NCBI GenBank assembly: GCA_026710155.1
Contig: JAPORQ010000009.1
Coordinates: forward strand, 1-51,576
Length of the DNA stretch: 51,576 nucleotides
Source: Paracoccaceae bacterium
GTDB lineage: Bacteria > Pseudomonadota > Alphaproteobacteria > Rhodobacterales > Rhodobacteraceae
Direction: 5' to 3'
Numbering within the stretch: position 1 is the first letter of the stretch; the number at the start of each line of letters is the position of its first letter. Position numbers and translations under genes: made by a program. The notes below the pieces were generated by a model. That model was not told where the DNA came from. It made no database searches and saw only the letters and a program-made list of their open reading frames with translations. Below are positions 17,202-26,184 of the stretch, piece after piece.

Positions 17202-18188
17202 ATGGATAGGTTCCAGATACTTTGTCTATCTGGTGGTGGATTTAGAGGTCTATACACAGCCAGTGTTCTAGCTCAGCTTGAAAACCGTTTAGGAAAGCAA
17301 GTACACGAATGTTTTGATTTAATTTGTGGTACTTCAATTGGAGGTATAATTGCTACTGGCTTGGCGTTTGGCTGTCCAGCTCAAGATATAAAAGAGAGCC
17401 TGATTGGTAATGGCCCTGCAATATTCAAAAAGAAATCGCACGGTTTAAGATTTTGGAAGAAATTTACAGAAGCTCCTTATCAAACAAAAGTATTGAAGCA
17501 AGCTATTGAACAATTGCTCCCTGAGGAAGCCATAATCCAGGATGCATCTGTACCCTACATTACATCGGCAATCAACTTGCACACGGGCAAACCTCGTATA
17601 TTTTCTACACCACATCACGAGCGAATTAAGGTAGATGGTAATCTATATGCCTATGAGGCTGCACTTGCGACTAGTGCTGCACCCTTATTCTTTCCTCCAG
17701 CACTTGTAAATGGCGAAAAACATATTGATGGTGGATTGTTTGCAAACGCTCCTTACCTAATAGGGCTTCTTGAGGCTGAACATTTTCTTAGTGTTAACAT
17801 AAATAAAATTCATATTCTCAGTATTGGAACGACTGGAAAGATTACAGGATTTGGTCACACGACCAAACGCTGGGGGATGGCGGATTGGTTTAAAGAAAAG
17901 CTACTTGTCGAACTCACTTTTTCAGCACAGCAGGATTTTGCTACTAACATAACAGAGCATCGTTTAAATAATCGATTTATACAAATAGATGAAACACATA
18001 GCAACCATGATAGCTTTTCAGCGGCTATGGATGACGCCTCTTTAGAAGCAATAGAACAATTGGAGGGGATGGCCAATAGATCATTTATGTCGGCAATTGA
18101 TAATTCAACTGTAACAGACTTTTTCCAACATACTCCTAATAGAACAGGCCTTGCTTACAATTTTAGAAATAATCCAGAGGAATTATAA
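17202..18188 (+). CDS. capV: CapV-like patatin phospholipase, CBASS effector
   Basis: A 328-residue patatin-like lipase with the oxyanion motif GGGFRG (11-16), nucleophile Ser45 in GTSIG, and catalytic Asp176 in HIDGGLF. In CBASS, CapV is switched on by the cyclic nucleotide made by its partner and degrades membrane phospholipids, killing the infected cell. The next gene is a CD-NTase whose ATG overlaps this stop by one base (TAATG), the arrangement of a two-gene type I CBASS. The region is visibly more AT-rich than the integrase upstream. Confidence 0.85.
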   Translation: MDRFQILCLSGGGFRGLYTASVLAQLENRLGKQVHECFDLICGTSIGGIIATGLAFGCPAQDIKESLIGNGPAIFKKKSHGLRFWKKFTEAPYQTKVLKQAIEQLLPEEAIIQDASVPYITSAINLHTGKPRIFSTPHHERIKVDGNLYAYEAALATSAAPLFFPPALVNGEKHIDGGLFANAPYLIGLLEAEHFLSVNINKIHILSIGTTGKITGFGHTTKRWGMADWFKEKLLVELTFSAQQDFATNITEHRLNNRFIQIDETHSNHDSFSAAMDDASLEAIEQLEGMANRSFMSAIDNSTVTDFFQHTPNRTGLAYNFRNNPEEL

Positions 18189-19582
18189 TGGGCATAGCAT
18201 CAGATTTATTTTATACTCCTAATGGTGAAAAAGAAACTCTATATAGACGCGTTGTTCCATCAGAAGAACAGATAGATTATCTTCAGGAAAACTGGAACAA
18301 CCTTGCAGGATTCCTTACAAAAAGTATCTCACAACTTTTAGTCCTCGAGTGCAAAACATGGATACAAGGGTCATATAAATTTGGGACATTAATTAGGCCG
18401 GTCTCAAAGGGATTGGAATATGACGTTGACTTGGGTTTGTACTTGACCCCAAAGAACAATCAGCAATTATCATCAATACCAGAACCAAAAAAATACCGCA
18501 GTTTTATACAAAATCTCCTAATTATGTATGCTAACGATGATGATGAAATCGAAAAGGTTGCGTCTCCTCCAAAGGAAAAATGCGAAAGAATCCATTTCAA
18601 AAAAAATTTTCATATAGATACTCCTGCTTACAAACTCATTGATAGTCAGCATATGCTTGCAGTGCTGCCCAATGAGTGGGAAAATAGTGACCCTCGGGAG
18701 CAATATTTATGGTTCAAGCAAGTATGTGGAAATGTTCGAGATGCTGGACAGTTAAGAAGAATTATTCAATATTTTAAAAATTGGTCTGCACAAAAATTTT
18801 CAGGTCTGGATAAAGATCATCAACCTTCTTCCATAATGTTAACTGTACTGATAGCAGAGGCATATGTGAAAATTAATCATAGGATGACCGGTGCAGACGA
18901 CGATGTTTTCAGGCTTATAATAAGCGAGGTTCTTGCAAGGATTGGTTCAAGTAACATTGTATTTAACCCTGTAGAACGCTCTGAAAATTTGAATCGACTC
19001 AGTGATCAGGGTTTTCAGAATTTTATCAATGAACTTAAAATGCTCAGAGACATTTCTGATGCTGCATGCAGTACTAATTCCCGTTTTGCTGCTTCACTAT
19101 TTTGGGAAAAGGTATTTGGACACTTCTTCCCCATTGATGCTGAAAGCTATAGAAATGAATCTCTTCCTGCCCGAATAGCCCCTGAAATCGAGGTCGATAT
19201 TTCGGAAACTTCCAATGGCAAGCCATTTATGAAGGGAGTAAAGAATAGTTTAAGCAACATCCCTAAAAATTGTTGGTTGAACTTTCGTATCACAAACCCT
19301 TACAGTATGCCTGTAGGTTGTTCTGTCAAATGGGTTGTAAGAAATCGTGGCGAAGAAGCTAAAAATACCAATGATTTGGGACATTGCTCTAGAGGGAAAG
19401 GTAAGTTTGAACAACAAGAGCGTACGGCATACCGAGGAACCCATTTCATGGATTGTAGCGTATTTGACTCATTCGGCAACTTTTATAGTTTTAGACGAGT
19501 ACCCGTTTCAATAATAAATAAAACGAAAAAAGAAATATGGCAGCCTGCACAAAAAAATTACCGTAGTTACGGTAATCGTTGA
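18188..19582 (+). CDS. CD-NTase with a C-terminal AGS-C-like domain (CBASS signal synthase)
   Basis: A 464-residue cGAS/DncV-like nucleotidyltransferase. The active-site motif is Gly61-Ser62 in QGSYKFGTLIRP with two acidic residues in EYDVDLG (Asp79, Asp81); the third is Asp144 in FHIDTPAY. These bind Mg and join nucleotides into a cyclic second messenger for CapV. Residues about 330-450 (WLNFRITNPYSM, WVVRNRG, YRGTHFMDCSVFDSFG) resemble the AGS-C sensor domain found after SMODS nucleotidyltransferases. No Cap2/Cap3 (E1/E2, JAB) genes follow, so this is a type I system. The product nucleotide cannot be read from sequence. Confidence 0.85.
   Translation: MGIASDLFYTPNGEKETLYRRVVPSEEQIDYLQENWNNLAGFLTKSISQLLVLECKTWIQGSYKFGTLIRPVSKGLEYDVDLGLYLTPKNNQQLSSIPEPKKYRSFIQNLLIMYANDDDEIEKVASPPKEKCERIHFKKNFHIDTPAYKLIDSQHMLAVLPNEWENSDPREQYLWFKQVCGNVRDAGQLRRIIQYFKNWSAQKFSGLDKDHQPSSIMLTVLIAEAYVKINHRMTGADDDVFRLIISEVLARIGSSNIVFNPVERSENLNRLSDQGFQNFINELKMLRDISDAACSTNSRFAASLFWEKVFGHFFPIDAESYRNESLPARIAPEIEVDISETSNGKPFMKGVKNSLSNIPKNCWLNFRITNPYSMPVGCSVKWVVRNRGEEAKNTNDLGHCSRGKGKFEQQERTAYRGTHFMDCSVFDSFGNFYSFRRVPVSIINKTKKEIWQPAQKNYRSYGNR
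19545..19576 (-). terminator. Minus-strand terminator within the end of the CBASS gene
   Basis: ATTACCGT pairs with ACGGTAAT around AACT/AGTT, and read on the minus strand it is followed by seven T residues. It would stop transcripts entering from the decayed transposase on the right. It overlaps the last codons of the CD-NTase gene. Confidence 0.6.
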
Positions 19583-19968
19583 ATTAGTATTTTTAAGGGA
19601 ATTACATACCAAAGTACCATGAACCTTAAGCGGCAATATCATCACTATTTGGCAAAAAGAACTCAAAAATGGAAATACCAAGAAAGCTTTATCGTTCTGT
19701 AAACAAAAAATATGATGAAAAGTTATCTTGTTTGGGAAGAGTCCGGAGCGCAGTGAAATGTTATCTGGAAGGGAACTTCTTTTTCGTTCTCATAAATACT
19801 TCAGAGATCAGGGAATAGACTAGGAGGAAGGGGTTCGAGACTACGAATTTGAAGGTATTATTAATCGGGATGTCTGTAAAGACTGTCCAAACCCACCTGC
19901 GTTTTTCATGAGTTTCAGTGAAACAATTGAGGGTTCACTAACCTGTGAAAGAAATAAAGAAACAATCT
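19583..19968. other. Remnant of a gene cut by the ISKra4-type end
   Basis: From about 19758 a plus-strand frame reads MLSGRELLFRSHKYFRDQGI, then a TAG, then coding-like sequence (EFEGIINRDVCKDCPNPPAF) that runs up to the border of the IS at 19969. It is not recognised. It is probably a gene already broken by a stop and then truncated by the IS. Confidence 0.35.
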
Positions 19969-21180
19969 TGGGGTATGAATCTCATATTGCGACATGATTG
20001 ATCATTTGAGGCTGCCTTTGCCATGCCATGTCCTTCCCGATTGTCATTGTCGGTTTCCCTCCGGTCAATTTCCACCATGGTCCTTTCCCATGCGCTGTCG
20101 AACCTTCCGGATTTCACCAGCGACCGGAAGGCCGGAACCACCGGTCACCATTTCGACACCACCCGGCCCATGGCACAGGACGCGGCGCCATTTGTGATGC
20201 CACTTCTCCCTTGAAACCGCATGTTGTGGAGCCCTGGAAAGATGCCGGGTCACATGGTGGAAGTCCAGGACCTGCACATCGGACACCATCCGCAATGCCG
20301 GCCAGGTCCGGACAGGCCTTCCCGATCGGCTCGAACCCGTTCTTCAACCAGCGCCTGAGGGCCCACTTCTCACTCTCCGGCATCCGTCCCGAACCGATGG
20401 TCCGAAGGAACCTGCCATCCCTGTCATGAAAGGATACGGTACCACAGGCCACAGGCTGCATCCCGCCGGCCGGTATCGCACCTGTCCCTTTCCGGATCAA
20501 TCCCGATCGGGTATTCACCCTTGCGAAGATGGACCTTCACCCCGTCCGGCATCCCCTACCCTGAACGGATATCCCCGAGCACTTCCTCCTCCATGCCCTG
20601 CCTGGTATGATGGGCCTCGGACAGCAAACGCCGGAGACTGACGGCTGGTGGGTTCATGCCACCGGCCTGTCCGAAAGGGTCACGGCAATTGCGGGAAGGG
20701 CATTCGGCAACCATCTAGGCCGCCAATTTGCCGGACGGACAGGGCATCGACCCGGGCAAAAGCCCAGGGCTTCCATCCGCCGGACAGATCGAATACCTTT
20801 CCCCTCGACGCTGGTACAGCAAGCGCCAATACCCGACCTTCCCGAGAAGGCAGGTCAAGACACCCCTTGGAGGGTTCCACACGATACCAGGACCGGCCAT
20901 CATGGACAACCTCCGGCGCTCTGTCATCACGCTTCCCGATCATGGAACCGAACAAATCGGCACCCGCCTTCCGGCTGAGTTCCACGACTTCTGTCCCGGC
21001 TTCGGCAACATCCGCACCAATGTAGTCCGACCCGTGAAGGTCCTCCATCCCTAGGGCCGTTTCAATGATGATGGATTGCAGGGGATTGGGCATGTTCGGA
21101 AACTTCCCGGCAAATGCTTCGGGTGGGGGTCATGTCTCCGGTCATCGGGAATGCTCCCTTTGGTGTTGCAAGGCCGTTTA
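19969..21180 (-). mobile_element. Decayed ISKra4-type insertion sequence, GC-rich
   Basis: A block of distinctly higher GC than its surroundings holds a broken transposase. The left border is defined by a 171-bp stretch (19969-20139) that recurs without gaps at 26856-27026, where the flanks diverge exactly at TGGGGTRTGAATCTCATATT. The right border is not defined; no matching inverted repeat was found. A related dispersed repeat follows at 21192. Confidence 0.65.
20007..21133 (-). pseudogene. ISKra4 family transposase, multiply frameshifted
   Basis: Family blocks appear in order on the minus strand in different frames. MEDLHGSDYIGADVAEAG and EVVELSRKAGADLF lie near 21050-20990. GTVSFHDRDGRFLRTIGSGR (about 20430) precedes the IADG block. 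VLDFHHVTRHLSRA (about 20270) and FRSLVKSGRFDSAWERTM (about 20120) follow. A probable start is the ATG at 21133. The normal stop TGA (present in the 26856 copy) is TCA here at 20007-20009, so the frame would run into flanking DNA. It is inactive. Confidence 0.7.
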
Positions 21181-21191
21181 CCAACCTTTTG

Positions 21192-21345
21192 ACTTATGGA
21201 ACAGGCTATAAGCACCTGTTCCATAAGTTTGAAAATGTAGCAGATTAAATACAGTTCCTGAAAATAACCATTTTGGGCTACTAGTCATTTCTAAATTGCA
21301 GGATAAACAGCATCATTTTTATTGTTTTTGTGACTCATGATTCAG
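21192..21345 (-). repeat. Dispersed repeat, copy B, carrying a 14-bp-stem hairpin
   Basis: The reverse complement of this segment aligns with 1531-1666. Its left edge is a hairpin: ACTTATGGAACAGG, a nine-base loop, then CCTGTTCCATAAGT (21192-21228). Copy A keeps only one arm of it. The hairpin-tipped end may be a mobile-element terminus. Confidence 0.6.
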
Positions 21346-21608
21346 GCGCATAGTGTTTGCGCGGTCATAACCATTCCTGATCCTCAGTGAATCATCTGTA
21401 GCTATACATAGGAATATGAAACCAATCTACCTGTATCAATTCCTTTCAACAAGGAGGGGCAGACCGGACTGTAAACCCTGGTGGCTGGGGAGATAGCCAC
21501 TGGAACATGCCGGGATGCCATTCAGTGGAAGTTTTTTTCAGATAATTGACATCTTTCCGATTGTTATCTATTATCTGGAATAACAGGAAAACGGTAACGG
21601 AGGACAAG

Positions 21609-21830
21609 ATGGCATCAAGTGGACAGCATGTTGTTTACCGGGGAGGAAAATGGGCAGTCCGGAGAACTGGATCAGATAAGTTGACCAAGATATTCAATAA
21701 ACAAGATGATGCCATAAGGGTAGCCCGCAGGATTGCCAAAAACCAGCGCACCGAACTCTATATACATGGTCGTGACGGTCGCATTCGGGATTATGATTCA
21801 TACTTTCCTGACGCACAGCCACAAATTTGA
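21609..21830 (+). CDS. DUF2188 family protein
   Basis: A 73-residue protein: SSGQHVVYRGGKWAVRR, then FNKQDDAIRVARRIAKNQ, then ELYIHGRDGRIRDYDSYF, which is the DUF2188 pattern. The ATG at 21609 has a good ribosome site, GGAGG; the frame is open 21 codons upstream but lacks one. The function of DUF2188 is not established; it is a short beta-alpha module often encoded next to other small proteins. The following gene starts inside it, so the two form an operon. Confidence 0.7.
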   Translation: MASSGQHVVYRGGKWAVRRTGSDKLTKIFNKQDDAIRVARRIAKNQRTELYIHGRDGRIRDYDSYFPDAQPQI

Positions 21831-22467
21831 TGATTTCCGTTTGCCCCATAAAGATTTCCATAAAAATGTTTTTATCAATTGTCCATTTGATATTGAATAC
21901 AAGTTAATCCTTGAAGCAATCCTTTTCTGCCTGATACGTTTGGGATTCAAGCCAAGGATTGCCACTGAGCGGAGTGATTCAGGTGAAAGCCGCTTGGACA
22001 AGATTCAGGAACTTATCCGCTGTTCGAAATATTCCATCCATGATTTGAGCCGATGCATGTCAACCTCTTCAGGTGAACTCCACCGTATGAACATGCCTTT
22101 CGAGCTTGGACTTGATTTCGGATGCAGGAACTTTGGTGGTACTCCATTCGATCAAAAAAGGATTTTGGTGCTGGAAGAAGAACAATACCGATACCAGAAG
22201 TTCATTTCCGATCTCTCTGGTAGTGATATTCAAACCCATAAAAAAAGGTATGATGAAGCAATTGAAAAGGTGTATTACTGGATCAGGGTATTTGACAATT
22301 CCGGACCAAACGTTACCGATAGGATGGTAACAGGGGAATTTGATGATTTTTGGGGTTCCCACTATAAAAAAATGTGGGCCGAGGGTTATTCCGATGATAA
22401 AATAGAAAAACTCCCGATCAATGAATTGATGGACGCAATGAAACACTGGTGCAATGGGCTAGGTTGA
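21793..22467 (+). CDS. TIR/nucleoside-deoxyribosyltransferase-like protein
   Basis: About 224 residues from the ATG at 21793; upstream starts at 21733 and 21766 are possible because the frame overlaps the DUF2188 gene. Recognisable blocks are KNVFINCPFDIEYKLILEAI near the N-terminus, LGFKPRIATERSDSGESRLD, KYSIHDLSRC, and MNMPFELGLDFG. The FINCPFD strand, IHDLSR loop and FELG helix recall the Rossmann-like fold shared by deoxyribosyltransferases and TIR domains, where a Glu in the FELG-like helix is catalytic. NAD or nucleotide hydrolysis is an inference. Its place in a defence-rich island fits an effector. Confidence 0.5.
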   Translation: MIHTFLTHSHKFDDFRLPHKDFHKNVFINCPFDIEYKLILEAILFCLIRLGFKPRIATERSDSGESRLDKIQELIRCSKYSIHDLSRCMSTSSGELHRMNMPFELGLDFGCRNFGGTPFDQKRILVLEEEQYRYQKFISDLSGSDIQTHKKRYDEAIEKVYYWIRVFDNSGPNVTDRMVTGEFDDFWGSHYKKMWAEGYSDDKIEKLPINELMDAMKHWCNGLG

Positions 22468-22517
22468 AAATCACCCTCCTCCCATATCCAAGTTTTTGAT
22501 TTTGCCGAATGAGCTTG

Positions 22518-23462
22518 TCATACATGTACAAAAGCCCTCATCTTGCGATATTCATTGATGGTTTGTCTGATGCCTTCCCTCAATGGAATTTGAGGTTTCC
22601 AACCCATTTTGTTTATTTTGGAGGAATTCATGAGTTTTCGGGGGGTACCATTAGGTCTGGTGGTATCGAATTCGTAACCCTTGGTATATCCACATAATTC
22701 TGCAATCAGGACGGCAAGTTCGGCAATGGACAATTCATCTCCAGAACCTAGATTGACATGCTCATGGCCATTGTAGTGTTTCATGAGAAACACCAGGCCG
22801 TCGGCACAATCATCGACATGCAGAAACTCCCTTAGGGGAGTACCTGTTCCCCAGACATTGACAGTACCTGTCTTATATTCGACCGCTTCACAGAACTTTT
22901 TGATTAGTGAAGCCAATACATGACTGTTTTCTGGATGGTAATTGTCGCCAGGGCCGTAGAGATTGGTGGGCATGGCCGATATGAAATCCAACCCATATTG
23001 TTCCCTGTAGGCCTGACAGAGTTTGATGCCTGCTATCTTGGCAATAGCATACCATTCGTTGGTTGGTTCTAGCTGCCCTCCAAGCAATTCACTTTCCTTA
23101 ATGGGTTGCTTGGCGAATTTCGGATAGATGCAGGAAGAACCAAGGAACAGGAGTTTCCTTGCATCATTAGAGGCTGCACTTCGAATGACATTTGACTGGA
23201 TGGCCAGATTGTCTGCCAGGAAATCCACCGGGTATTGCGAATTCGCCAAAATGCCACCCACCTTAGCAGCTGACAGAAACACATAATCTGGCTTGTTCTC
23301 TTTGAACCATTGTTCAACAGGCTCCTGCCGTGTCAGATCAAGTTCGATCCTGTCAGCTGTTAATATCGCACACTCTTCTTCAGCCAATCTGCGAACGAGT
23401 GCCGATCCCACCATACCATTGTGACCGGCCACGAATACACGTTTGTTTTTGAGTGTTGTCAT
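22518..23462 (-). CDS. fcl: GDP-L-fucose synthase
   Basis: A 314-residue extended short-chain dehydrogenase. The NADPH-binding motif is VAGHNGMVGSALVRRL at the N-terminus, and the catalytic Tyr-x-x-x-Lys is WYAIAKIAG. LGSSCIYPKFAKQPIKE, PTNLYGPGDNYHPENSHV and REFLHVDDCADG are typical of Fcl/WcaG. It epimerises and reduces GDP-4-keto-6-deoxymannose to GDP-L-fucose. The ATG follows the gmd stop with no gap (TAAATG), so the two form one operon. Length is normal. Confidence 0.92.
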   Translation of the reverse strand: MTTLKNKRVFVAGHNGMVGSALVRRLAEEECAILTADRIELDLTRQEPVEQWFKENKPDYVFLSAAKVGGILANSQYPVDFLADNLAIQSNVIRSAASNDARKLLFLGSSCIYPKFAKQPIKESELLGGQLEPTNEWYAIAKIAGIKLCQAYREQYGLDFISAMPTNLYGPGDNYHPENSHVLASLIKKFCEAVEYKTGTVNVWGTGTPLREFLHVDDCADGLVFLMKHYNGHEHVNLGSGDELSIAELAVLIAELCGYTKGYEFDTTRPNGTPRKLMNSSKINKMGWKPQIPLREGIRQTINEYRKMRAFVHV

Positions 23463-24587
23463 TTACAGTGAATTTGCCTTTTGTTCAGCAGCCAGATCAG
23501 CACCAACCATTTCCCTGACCAGATCCTCGAACACCACCTTGGGTTGCCAGCCCAATCTGGTTCTTGCCTTGGAAGCATCACCAAGCAATGAACTGACCTC
23601 GGCAGGCCGGAAGTATTTAGGGTCTACATAAATCATGCCATTCCCCTTGTCATCATAACCGACTTCATCAACCCCCTCGCCCTTGAACGTAATGTTCATC
23701 TGCAGGAAACCTGCAGCCACCCTGATCAAATCCCTGACCGAGTACTGAACACCGGTTGCTATGACATAATCTTCAGGTTCATCCTGCTGGAGTATCATCC
23801 ACATCATTTCGACATAATCCCTAGCATGTCCCCAATCCCTTTTGGCATCAAGATTTCCAAGTACCAGCTTGTCTTGCAGACCAAGCTTTATTCTGGCCAA
23901 CCCCCTGGTAATTTTCTTGGAGACAAAGGTTTCTCCCCTCAAGGGGCTTTCGTGATTGAACAATATGCCATTGCATGCATAAAAACCATATGCCTCGCGG
24001 TAGTTGATCGTAATCCAGTGTGCATACAGTTTGGCAGTTGCATAGGGACTGCGGGGATAGAAGGGAGTGGTTTCCGTTTGCGGAGTCTCCCGTACCAGAC
24101 CGTATAATTCGGATGTTGATGCCTGATAGAACCTGGTATCCTTTTCCAGTCCCAGGTTTCTCATGGCCTCAAGCAGACGCAATGTACCCAGTGCATCGGA
24201 ATTCGCCGTGTATTCGGGCTCTTCAAATGAAACCGCAACATGACTTTGGGCCGCCAGATTGTAGATTTCATCCGGCCTTGTCGCATTCAGTACATGCATC
24301 AGGCTGCTGCTGTCTGTCATGTCCCCATGATGGAGTACGAATTGACCTGACAATCCAGGCCCACCCTCGAACAGGTGATCAATTCTGGCCGTATTGAAAA
24401 GTGATGTACGTCGTTTTATGCCATGTACCCGATAACCCTTGTCCAAAAGGAATTCAGACAAATACGCACCATCCTGACCTGTTATCCCTGTAATCAGGGC
24501 TACCTTGTTATTCAAATTTCCTGTACCTACGAAAAAATCAATCAATCTTTGAAATATAGATACTAACCTTGCGAACAAACAAGACAA
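23463..24587 (-). CDS. gmd: GDP-mannose 4,6-dehydratase
   Basis: It converts GDP-mannose to GDP-4-keto-6-deoxymannose, the substrate of Fcl. The Rossmann motif is [18 protein letters not shown], with [34 protein letters not shown] and the active-site [12 protein letters not shown]. The frame opens at the ATG at 24587, giving 374 residues, but residues 1-24 are unlike the family start. A TTG at 24515, giving [10 protein letters not shown] and preceded by AGGAA, may be the true start. It is the first gene of the gmd-fcl operon. The only fucosyltransferase seen in the window (6305-7201) is dead. Confidence 0.92.
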   Translation of the reverse strand: MSCLFARLVSIFQRLIDFFVGTGNLNNKVALITGITGQDGAYLSEFLLDKGYRVHGIKRRTSLFNTARIDHLFEGGPGLSGQFVLHHGDMTDSSSLMHVLNATRPDEIYNLAAQSHVAVSFEEPEYTANSDALGTLRLLEAMRNLGLEKDTRFYQASTSELYGLVRETPQTETTPFYPRSPYATAKLYAHWITINYREAYGFYACNGILFNHESPLRGETFVSKKITRGLARIKLGLQDKLVLGNLDAKRDWGHARDYVEMMWMILQQDEPEDYVIATGVQYSVRDLIRVAAGFLQMNITFKGEGVDEVGYDDKGNGMIYVDPKYFRPAEVSSLLGDASKARTRLGWQPKVVFEDLVREMVGADLAAEQKANSL

Positions 24588-24681
24588 GTATTCTTATTCG
24601 CTTAATTTCCGGCAAAACATAACAGGGATTCAGTTTCTTGTGAAAATGACATTAAGTTGGTTTTACAAACCTTATTGATTT

Positions 24682-24818
24682 GTAACTATTCAGGTATTGA
24701 ACTTGTCAATATATTGAACTTAGGTAGAATTTTTGCCTATATCATGAATGTATTTGAATGTTACAGCCACAATTGTAAACGGTTGTGCTGAAAAATATCT
24801 TGGGGGATACCGAATTAA
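24682..24818. mobile_element. IS66-type MITE, truncated copy
   Basis: It begins with GTAACTATTCAGGTAT and follows the interior of the MITEs at 12289 and 12989 (GAACTTGTCAATATAT, CTGAAAAATATCTTGGGGGA) with more substitutions. It stops near 24818, without the right terminal repeat. It is older than the other two copies and abuts the truncated gene at 24785-24979. Confidence 0.75.
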
Positions 24819-24979
24819 TATTGGGTTTTAACACCGATAAAACCAAGGTGGGGCAAGGTGGAATTGCCAATTATCTTATGGGATCGTTGAACTCAAATCC
24901 TGTTCGTGAATTGGTAGAGGATATTTTGGAAGGAGGTAAGACAGCCTTTGAGATTTGTTGCTCCAAATATGGGTTTTGA
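24785..24979 (+). CDS. Short ORF starting inside the MITE, probable 3' end of a truncated gene
   Basis: The GTG at 24785 is in MITE sequence, so the first 12 or so residues are MITE-derived. The remainder (GFNTDKTKVGQGGIANYLMG... ending KTAFEICCSKYGF) looks like the end of an older protein. It stops 2 bp before the ATG of the ATPase gene at 24982, so it was or is the upstream member of that operon. Family not recognised. Confidence 0.4.
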   Translation: MLKNILGDTELILGFNTDKTKVGQGGIANYLMGSLNSNPVRELVEDILEGGKTAFEICCSKYGF

Positions 24980-24981
24980 TC

Positions 24982-26184
24982 ATGATAACTCGGACTGAAT
25001 TACTGGAAATTATAAGAAACCCCGAAAGTACTTATGTTGAGTTTAAAAGGGACGATATTGAAAATTCCAAACTTGCAAGGGAAATTGTTGCATTTTTGAA
25101 TACTGATGGTGGTATGGTACTACTGGGAATTGAGGATGATGGAACCATATCAGGCATAACCAGATCAAAACTTGAAGAATGGGTGATTACAACTTGTCGA
25201 GAAAAAGTCAAACCTCCCATCACTCCTTTTTTCGAAACCATCAAGGATGTAGAACCTGGCAAGGATGTCGCTATCGTTAGGGTAAATCGTGGCTTGGGAT
25301 TACATAGCTTATGGCACAAAGGCACGAATTATTATATCAGAAGTGGATCCCAATGCCGTGCCCCTTCTGATCAGGAACTTGGTTTACTTTTTCAAAATCG
25401 CAAACTTCTGAAGGCCGAATTGTGTCCGATTTCCGGGGCAACGCTCCAAGACTTGGATTACAAACGCTTGCGAGATTACTTTGGCCGTATTCGTCAACAA
25501 CAGATACCTGAGGAGGGGGACGATGTCAGCATACAAAAACTCCTTACCAATACTGAATTAATGGTGGAGCAGGGTCTAACCCTTGCTTGTTTATTGTTAT
25601 TTGGAAAAAGACCAAACCGGTTCTTGGACCAAGCAGGAATTGATGCTGCGGCTTATCCAACAATTGAGAAAGATAATGCTACCTTAGAGCGGGCAACATT
25701 AAGAGGACCTGCGGTACCCCTGATGAATGAAAGAGGAGAACTTATTGAAACCGGACTTGTTGAACAAGCGTTGGATTTTGTTAAACGCAACACTTCAGTT
25801 TCGACTAATTTAAAGAATGGTGTCCGTCGGGAAGAGATATTAACTTATCCTTGTGAAGTTATTAGGGAGGCTGTAGTAAATGCTCTAATTCACAGGGATT
25901 ATTTATTTGGCTCAACCGACATTGAACTATCAATCTATAAAGACAGGTTGGAAATTATTTCTCCTGGCAACCCACCATTTGGAATCACTCCCGAGAAAAT
26001 GCGGGCCGGGGCAAGATCCTCGCGTAATCCACAACTCAAGGACATAATGAGAGACTACGGCTATCTCGAAAGCATGGGTATGGGAATACCGAGAAAAATC
26101 ATTAATTGCATGAGAAATCATAATCAAACGGAACCGGAATTAATTGTTGAAGATGACAAGTTTGTTTTGAGGTTGTTCGCATAA
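24982..26184 (+). CDS. AlbA_2/Schlafen-like domain protein with a RecG-like ATPase C-terminus
   Basis: A 400-residue protein. The N-terminal 130 residues (YVEFKRDDIENSKLAREIVA, LNTDGGMVLLGIEDDGTISG) are an AlbA_2/SLFN-type domain, and the C-terminal half has HATPase_c_4 features (PCEVIREAVVNALIHRDYLF, ISPGNPPFGITPEKM, YLESMGMGIPRKI). Such proteins are usually called DNA-binding regulators; some relatives belong to antiviral systems. The ATG at 24982 is preferred over the TTG at 24955. GGAGG at 24930 is too far from either to decide. It is probably an accessory regulator or defence protein. Confidence 0.75.
   Translation: MITRTELLEIIRNPESTYVEFKRDDIENSKLAREIVAFLNTDGGMVLLGIEDDGTISGITRSKLEEWVITTCREKVKPPITPFFETIKDVEPGKDVAIVRVNRGLGLHSLWHKGTNYYIRSGSQCRAPSDQELGLLFQNRKLLKAELCPISGATLQDLDYKRLRDYFGRIRQQQIPEEGDDVSIQKLLTNTELMVEQGLTLACLLLFGKRPNRFLDQAGIDAAAYPTIEKDNATLERATLRGPAVPLMNERGELIETGLVEQALDFVKRNTSVSTNLKNGVRREEILTYPCEVIREAVVNALIHRDYLFGSTDIELSIYKDRLEIISPGNPPFGITPEKMRAGARSSRNPQLKDIMRDYGYLESMGMGIPRKIINCMRNHNQTEPELIVEDDKFVLRLFA

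Noticed and set aside
19820-19850. tRNA-like T-loop (GGTTCGAGACT)
   Set aside because: No acceptor or anticodon stem could be folded around it, and the same DNA reads as a gene remnant.
20000-21100. Several long plus- and minus-strand ORFs in the GC-rich block
   Set aside because: They are frame shadows of a decayed ISKra4-type transposase; high GC keeps many frames open. Only the fragments with family motifs on the minus strand are meaningful.
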